Shown: positions 57,865-64,000 of the stretch, in pieces
How the letters are laid out: every line of letters begins with the position of its first letter
Numbering within the stretch: the first letter of the stretch is position 1
Assembly (NCBI GenBank): GCA_964035015.1
Contig: OZ035997.1
Coordinates: 24,501,334-24,565,333, forward strand
Direction: 5' to 3'
Length of the DNA: 64,000 bases
Source of the DNA: Corallium rubrum
Taxonomy: Eukaryota > Cnidaria > Anthozoa > Scleralcyonacea > Coralliidae
Notes under the pieces: generated by a model
Told to the model about the DNA's origin: nothing
Databases searched by the model: none
The model's input: the letters and a program-made list of their open reading frames with translations, nothing else
Program-made: the position numbers and the translations under genes

Positions 57865-60800
57865 GTAAGTACAGTAGATATTTATTAAATTGTATTCACT
57901 GTAAGGGCAGTAGCTAGGCTTGTTTCTAGTTTCTGCACTATTGCTAAAAGAAGAAGGAATTGGTGCTAGGAGGGGGATGGGGGGGGGGGGGATTGATTTC
58001 ATATGTATTTGCTAGACAGGAACAAGCTGCTCATACAGTAATCAAGGTACTGTACACATATCACACATGTGGTTTTGGCCATTTTCAATGTATAGCCTGT
58101 ACAGCTAGTGTACAGCCTGAATATGCAGCCTATAATTCAGTCTGAAAACTTGTACGATAGCTAATTGTCAACCCTGGGGGTAAGGGGTGTTTGTTAAAGT
58201 GTCACATCCAGTACATGTAATGTGACAAGGGTAGGAGGCTGGTATAATAAACACATTATTATGGTAATTAGTAAATAATTTAGACTTGCTTTATGTGTTG
58301 TGTAGCTAGTTATTCATACACTTTAAGGTGGTACTGGAGGCTGAAGTCAACTCTTTCAATCTTAACAGTTTTTTGTCAGTTGAAAGATAAAGTAACAACA
58401 AGTTTGTATGCCAATTTTTAAATCCCTGCCTTCTATATCTATTGAGATTTAGGGGATCAAACGTTCATATCTAAGGGCAAATATTCATACCAAAGCTGAA
58501 GATTAAGACTAAAAGACAATGAATTTGTGTTTGGTCTCCTACTGCGAGTTTTGGCAAAATTTACACCTTGAGATTGGTGTTGTAATTTTATATGCTGCAA
58601 TCATGTGGCTTTCTGCACTTTTTTCAAACTGACTATTTCTATCACTTTGCTGACTGTGAAAGAACCTTTTGTCATCTGAGTCGAAGTTTGGATAAAATAT
58701 GACTGGTAAGTAATAACCGAGATTTACATTGATTCATTATTGCCTCTGTGTTTTGCAGAACTTCTCCTGTGAAAACTGATTTTGTGATGCATCGTTTTCC
58801 ATCGAGCACTAAAACTCTCTTTCTCACTCAAAACCCATCCAAGAGAAATAAGTTTCTTCAGTGCTGAAATTCAGCCTAGATCCGGCCCCAACTCCTCGCA
58901 AAGTATTTAACTCACTTCCAACATTCTAGCCATCCACTGTTCACAGCAATCTTGCTTGAATATTATTTTGAAAAGAGCATCAATTAGCAATCACCGCAAT
59001 CAGCATGATGTCGGCATAATACATGTCATCACCCACAACTTATGTGTTGTTGCTGAGCTAACTTGGTAATCGTGTTTCCCGCACAACCTTTCTACACTAA
59101 AAATAGAGGTTACAGTGCTTTTTGTCCCTATTTGGGAGTAAATTATAACTATTGACCACTGAATGATCTTTTACTGACGGCTCAACAGAACATGGGAGAG
59201 TCATGTGACTGGTCAAAATAGACAATATGTTTGGACCAAAAAGCTGAAATTTGAGGTAGTATTTGCCAAAATTTGATAAATTTTCATCACTGTAATGACC
59301 TAAAGTCCATATTTTTTTCTCTTTTCAGTCTATTTGCTCAAAATTTGGCCTGATTGTGCACAAGGCTATAATAAAAAAAACCTTATTTTTTATTTTATTA
59401 ACTTCGCCATATGTAACATATATACATAGAAATAAACATATAAATAACAACAGGTTTAACAATGGCAGGAGAACCACAACAGCGTTAGCCAATTACTGTG
59501 GGCCCTAAACATACAAAGGATATAGAGAGATAACTATGAACAATAAAATTACAGTACATTATAAGTATTACATAACTACTATACAACAAGAAATTGGGTT
59601 AGTGAGACTCCGAATGGAGTTATACATTTGAGACAAATGAGGGTCTTCACAGTTATAAGAAGTTACAAACGATAAAAATAATCTCAGAGTCCACTGTTGT
59701 CCACCTTAAATATTTTGGTTGGGAAGTGTTTGAATATCTGTTATCATGCCAAATAATGAATATAATGCTTATAGGTCAGCAACAATTAATCGAACAATTG
59801 CAGACTCCGAGATTAAATCTTCGTGTTGGTATGAAAAGTTATTCCTCTTTGTTTCAGTTCATAAAATTCAAAGTGAAAGCTACAGTCGACCACTTGAAAT
59901 TGTTAGTATGGAGATCAAAGTTCATTTCCCCACACACCCCTGAACTCAAAAAACTTTTTTAGTATTTTTTACAACTTTAGACAGCACTAAATCTTGCTAA
60001 ATCCATGTTTAAAAAGCGAATTTAAAAATTTTCAAAATCAGCCTACATGAACTGTACTGTATTAAGGTGGTATTGGACATATATTGTTGTTAATAGTAAG
60101 TTAACTTCTCAAACGAAGTTGTGGGCTATAGGTACCATGATAGCAAGGATTGCAATACAGTAAGCAACAACAAATAATGAGGTAACCCTGGTAACCAAAC
60201 CACAAGTCAACTTCTGGTACCTGCCACACTGATTATTCAGTGGAAATTGAATTTTTATTTACCAGTACTATATAATACTAAAGGACATACCACTAATTAC
60301 CAGCAGGGGAGGGGTGGGTGAGGCAAGCAAGCAATTGACAAAGTGAAGGTGGCACAAGGCAAGTGAAAAGTGTGAAGCATGTGACATGTCAATTGCACTC
60401 CATTTGCACATGCAATAACTAAGAACTATATATACTGTACTGTATTCTCCCCTGACAGTTGACTTTGGGGCTTTGATTAAATATAATCACATTAATTTAA
60501 TAGACTTTAATACAGTTCATACAATACATGTCAGGGTTTCGAATTAGAAACTCAAAGTGCATTCGCAAAATTCTCGTCTGTATTTTAGTAATTTACCCCT
60601 CCCCCCAGGAAATGCGTAAAAGTTCTTCAAATAATTAAGACTTCTATAAACGCCAGAGTCTTCTTTTGTTCAAATGGCTGTAAATCACTTTTACATTCAT
60701 CAATTAGTCAATATGAATTCAAATTCAAAGATTACATTATTACTCACATTATTACTTGAATTCTTTTTCCCATTTAAGAAGTAAGGATTGTTTTTAATTC

Positions 60801-63800
60801 ATCAAAATAGTGAGAATGCAAACCTGCATGGTGATTGTTACTTTAATCTAATTTTAATAATAGCAATTTACCGTTACGTTGGAAATTGACACTGTGAGAT
60901 TGGTAAGACGCAATTTGCTAACTGAGCACATTTGTGCTGAAAACCCGAGAACACATCTCGCAAGCCAACGCTTTTAAACCTTTTTGAGCAGGTTTTGCGA
61001 CACAACAGAACTGAGTGAAAAAATATTATTCCAGAAAAACATTCATTCGCAAAATAGTTAATTTTGCATTCGCAAAAATCAAATTTGCATTCGCAAATTG
61101 GGAATAGCGAGCCACTAATTCGAACCCTGCATGTACAGTATGTACTGTACTATATTACATGCAGACAGTATAGATAGAGCATTTGCTAATTGCATCTCCA
61201 AAAGTGTACCAAATAGGCATACAGTGGAACCCCACTATACGACCACTCTGTTAATACGACCACCTCGTTATTGCAACCACTTTTTCCTAACTTGACACCC
61301 CGTTATGACGACCACATTTGTTTGGCCCGACGGTGGTCGTATTAAGGAGGTTTCACTGTATTGTTGAAGTATTAATATGTGGGATGGTGTGGCACTCTGC
61401 TGTTCGAGGTTGTGTGCATCTGATGTCATATTGATTATTGGCGTGCTCTGATCGTAATGTAAATAGCAAAATGGTGAATTAATGCAACTTTTCAGCTTTA
61501 TTTAAAATTAAGTCTTCCACAAAAAACGTTGATGTTTTTGTTTCTTCTTTTCTTTTGAAAATGTTTTCCCACGCTTTCTTCTGTACTTCATTTAGAAATG
61601 GAGCACATACAACAACTAGAAACGTTGTTATATTGATTGCACGAAGTCTGTTGAGAAAATCCAATGTAGACCATCAAAATATATTTTAAATGATTGTGAA
61701 TCTAACTACAGGGACAGGCTTACTACTTTGCAACTCCTACCCATTAAGTATACTGGCATGAACTAAAGGATCTCTGTGCAATGGCGAAGCTACTTCAGGG
61801 CTATTACGATTTACCCACATCAGACTACATCAGTACCAATTCAGCAATTACTCGAACCTCTACCAGCCTGTCCCTCCAACCTCGTTTAACCAGAACCTTA
61901 AATTTTGAAAACAGTTACTTCAACAGAATCGTAAATCTTTGGAACTCACTAGTACCTTCTTCAATTAAATCTTTGGAACTCACTAGTACCTTCTTCAATT
62001 AAACTTTCTTCTTCGTTTAACATTTTTTAAGCAAGCACTAACAATTATCTTCTTCAGACCTTTAATACTTACTTTGATGTAGAGAATGTTTATACTTGGA
62101 AATCAATTTGCTCAAAATGTCACAAACGTGTCTCTCAGCCTGTCAATTTGAAATCATCTGTTCACAGATGTTTTTGACCAAATGCAAAACCATACCTATG
62201 TACATGTAGATATATTTTAAATTATTTTTTCCGGCAGTTTATCTAGTTGGGTCTTGAGCCTGTTATAAACTTGCCTCATTGTATTTTAGATATAATTTTT
62301 TGTTTTGTTTTATTCATTACAATGAAAGTCGAGTAAATAAATAAAAAATGTATCTATGTTATAAAAATATGTTTTAGTAAACAACACTAAAAACATGCCT
62401 AGTCTATTACCACTGGAATGTCCATATCTGAACAAAGGAGCTCTGATTGCTTCCATGGGAGTACAACCTGCACCACCCAAACATTTTACTTTGAGGAGAA
62501 AACCAAAGTCGGCTGCACTAAGAGCAGAATTATTCCAAAAAGGTACAGTACTTTATTTATATAATTGTAAGTTTATATTTAAAAATGCTTTATATATTTT
62601 TTAGTGTTTTATGACATAAAAGTGCCTATGAAACGAAAATTAAGTTTGTCTTATTTGAAAGAACACTTTAAAATTATAGAGTAACATTTTTTGCAGTTTT
62701 TCGTTTGCTTGCTTCATTCTTGAAATATTTCAGTTTGTTTGAGATGCAAATTAAACATTTTGACGTCGTACGTATATAATAAGTTATCGGAGAAGGTTAG
62801 ATATCTTTTCTATTATCAAACCCAATATATTAATTCGAAGGAAGCATGTGGGTGTGTTTCGCCCACAACACCAAACATGTAGATTTTCAAGTGACGATAT
62901 TTGATAATAGCAAAGATATATAACTTTTTCGATAACTCATTATGCACATGTGATGTCAAAATGTTTAATTTGCATATCAAACCAACTGAAATATCTCAAC
63001 AACGAAACAAGGAAACGAAACATGCAAAAAGATGTTACTGTATCATAATGATTAAGTGTTCTTTAAAAACAATTCACCGAAGAAAACGCAAGATATTTGC
63101 CTTGCTAATTGGTCAATTTTACACGTGCTGACGTTATAGAATTTTTCGATCATCAGTAGATTTCCCGGAAAATTCGCGACCAGCATACGCATGATTATAA
63201 AAACCTAGAGTCACCTTAAGTTGTAATTTGGACATGTGGTCAGTGACAAAGTGGCACTAAAGAGCAAAGCGCAGAGTTGCTGTATTTATGGTCCAATACT
63301 CTGACAAACAAGTCAAAATTGAATCTCAAGGGATTCCTAAAGAGTCGTCATATAATAACCGCGCAGCACTCGAAAGTCGCTGATAGGTTTGTTGGTTAGC
63401 GATATAGCCAGAATAAGAAATAGTGCATGTCTTATGCCGTGTAATTATATTGTCACTGTAGAAAAACATCAAATTTATAAACTAGGTTTCTCTACTGCTG
63501 AATACATTGCAATGTACCATTCGTATAGAGCGTTTTCATCTTACGTCACGGCGGCCATATTGGTGTACCAAAACAATGAAATGGCGGCCATATTGGTGTT
63601 CGGTATGGGAATTAGCTCTTTCTTATTCAAATATTTCGTATTGTTTCACCACCCCAATAAGCCACCGATCACGTGAGTGAAAACGCTTTATTAGAACAAC
63701 TTCAAAGTTCCAGCACAATCTACATTATTTCCGTAGATATTCCTTCTTTACGGAATTAGTGGAGTAGATGACGTCATAAGTATCTTTTTTGCATTTTTTT

Positions 63801-64000
63801 AAAACCAAAATATCTTTGGAACAAGATGAGAAAATAAGCGAAGAGGCTAATGTCAAAATTGGGATAGACAATTTTGGCGTCCGACTGCCCCTTTAATTTA
63901 ATATATTAATCTGGGAAAAATAACTAAAACTAAAACTTTTCTTCGCGACAGACTCCTCTTCTGCACAGAAAAGATCTCATTCATCTTTAGTTGGTGCATC
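57486..64000 (+). CDS. NELFA: Negative elongation factor A, first three coding exons (continues past the window)
   Basis: NELF-A is a subunit of the four-protein NELF complex that holds RNA polymerase II near promoters (family knowledge). Exons 57486-57864, 62378-62542 and 63952 onward join in frame. MATMREADTALWLHNKLASD parallels the vertebrate MASMRESDTGLWLHNKL start, and the N-terminal helical domain (PRRSSEEL, LRTFPETGNLN) follows. Exon 2 gives LLPLECPYLNKGAL and LRRKPKSAALRAELFQK, nearly universal in NELF-A. Intron 1 of 4.5 kb holds a pogo-type MITE and a CR1 remnant. The gene diverges from the ATP11-like gene, starts 5.6 kb apart. Confidence 0.95.
57978..57990. repeat. Poly-G tract
   Basis: A run of about 13 G in NELFA intron 1. 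Confidence 0.85.
57993..61221. other. NELFA intron 1, left part, no recognised gene
   Basis: AT-rich. AAGGTGGTA-TGGA words near 58324 and 60064 may mark the ends of an old non-autonomous element, but no inverted pairing was proven. Confidence 0.4.
61222..61358. mobile_element. pogo/Tigger-type MITE
   Basis: Ends CAGTGGAACCCCACTATACG and, reversed, CAGTGAAACCTCCTTAATACG, flanked on both sides by TA, the mariner-pogo target. Middle has repeated ACGACCAC words. 137 bp, no ORF. Confidence 0.85.
61672..62055 (+). pseudogene. CR1/L2-like RT C-terminal remnant
   Basis: Plus strand: YILNDCESNYRDRLTTLQLL, then MAKLLQGYYDLPTSDY and FNRIVNLWNSLVPSSIKSLE, typical of the end of these RTs. Frame broken at 61763. 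A 33-bp piece (AATCTTTGGAACTCACTAGT...) is duplicated at 61934 and 61970. Confidence 0.75.
62378..62542 (+). CDS. NELFA: NELFA exon 2
   Basis: Acceptor TTTTAG, then INNTKNMPSLLPLECPYLNK and PPKHFTLRRKPKSAALRAEL to FQK. Donor GTACAG. Phases match exons 1 and 3. Confidence 0.95.
62660..63068. mobile_element. MITE with long imperfect inverted arms
   Basis: Left GAACACTTTAAAATTATAGA ... GATGCAAATTAAACATTTTG, right reverse CAAAATGTTTAATTTGCATA ... AAGTGTTCTTTAAAA. Lies in NELFA intron 2. Remainder of the intron shows nothing else except a doubled GGCGGCCATATTGGTGT near 63550 and 63583. Confidence 0.75.
63952..64000 (+). CDS. NELFA: NELFA exon 3, cut by the window end
   Basis: Acceptor GCGACAG, then (split codon) SSSAQKRSHSSLVGA, matching the S-E-AQQLKRS continuation of relatives. 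Open to the edge. Confidence 0.8.

Overview
This is a piece of animal nuclear genome. It is AT-rich, most of it is repeat, and the only host coding sequence lies in short spliced exons with canonical GT/AG borders. A Penelope-like retroelement with a GIY-YIG domain, 5S-rRNA-derived SINEs, a Ty1/copia element primed by an internal part of initiator tRNA-Met, many palindromic MITEs and (TA)n-associated retroelement ends together suggest a marine invertebrate, most likely a cnidarian such as a coral or anemone. The taxon is an inference; nothing here proves it.

Two conserved host genes are visible and they diverge from each other. On the minus strand, 51882 down to 6158, are 21 exons encoding about the first 560 residues of a class 5 P4-ATPase (ATP11A/B/C group, closest to ATP11B by eye). 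They cover TM1-TM4, the actuator domain with DGET, the PISL motif of TM4, the phosphorylation site DKTGTLT and most of the nucleotide-binding domain. The C-terminal half must lie left of the window. On the plus strand, from 57486 to beyond 64000, are the first three coding exons of NELFA, a subunit of the negative elongation factor that pauses RNA polymerase II. A 458-bp (CGAA)n array ends about 55 bp before its start codon.

Almost everything else is mobile or tandem DNA inside the introns and between the genes. At 1-3954 there is an RT fragment, a hammerhead ribozyme and a tandemly arranged Penelope-like element, all joined by (TA)n. The region 4-30 kb holds palindromic MITEs, very long microsatellites (AAC, AAAAC, GGAA/CGAA), a tRNA-derived tandem array, 5S SINEs and CR1-like remnants. 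A 17-bp minisatellite lies inside a MITE. The region 30.7-35.2 kb holds a CR1/Jockey-like fragment embedded in a pentamer microsatellite, then a 3.1-kb array of 28-bp repeats with an internal duplication of 49 units. ATP11 intron 1 (35.4-51.85 kb) contains more palindromic elements and a complete copia element (42005-49394, 227/229-bp LTRs, 5-bp target duplication) whose gag is split by a 2.7-kb element with inverted ends. The interval between the genes (52-57 kb) has 13-bp and 66-bp satellites; the latter was invaded by a foldback copy of a second Penelope-like element.

The window shows repeated coupling between retroelement ends and simple repeats: Penelope ends in (TA)n, CR1 ends in pentamers, satellite units derived from MITE ends. 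I found no gene cluster that looks like an unknown enzymatic system; the novelty is in repeat architecture and in the ribozyme.
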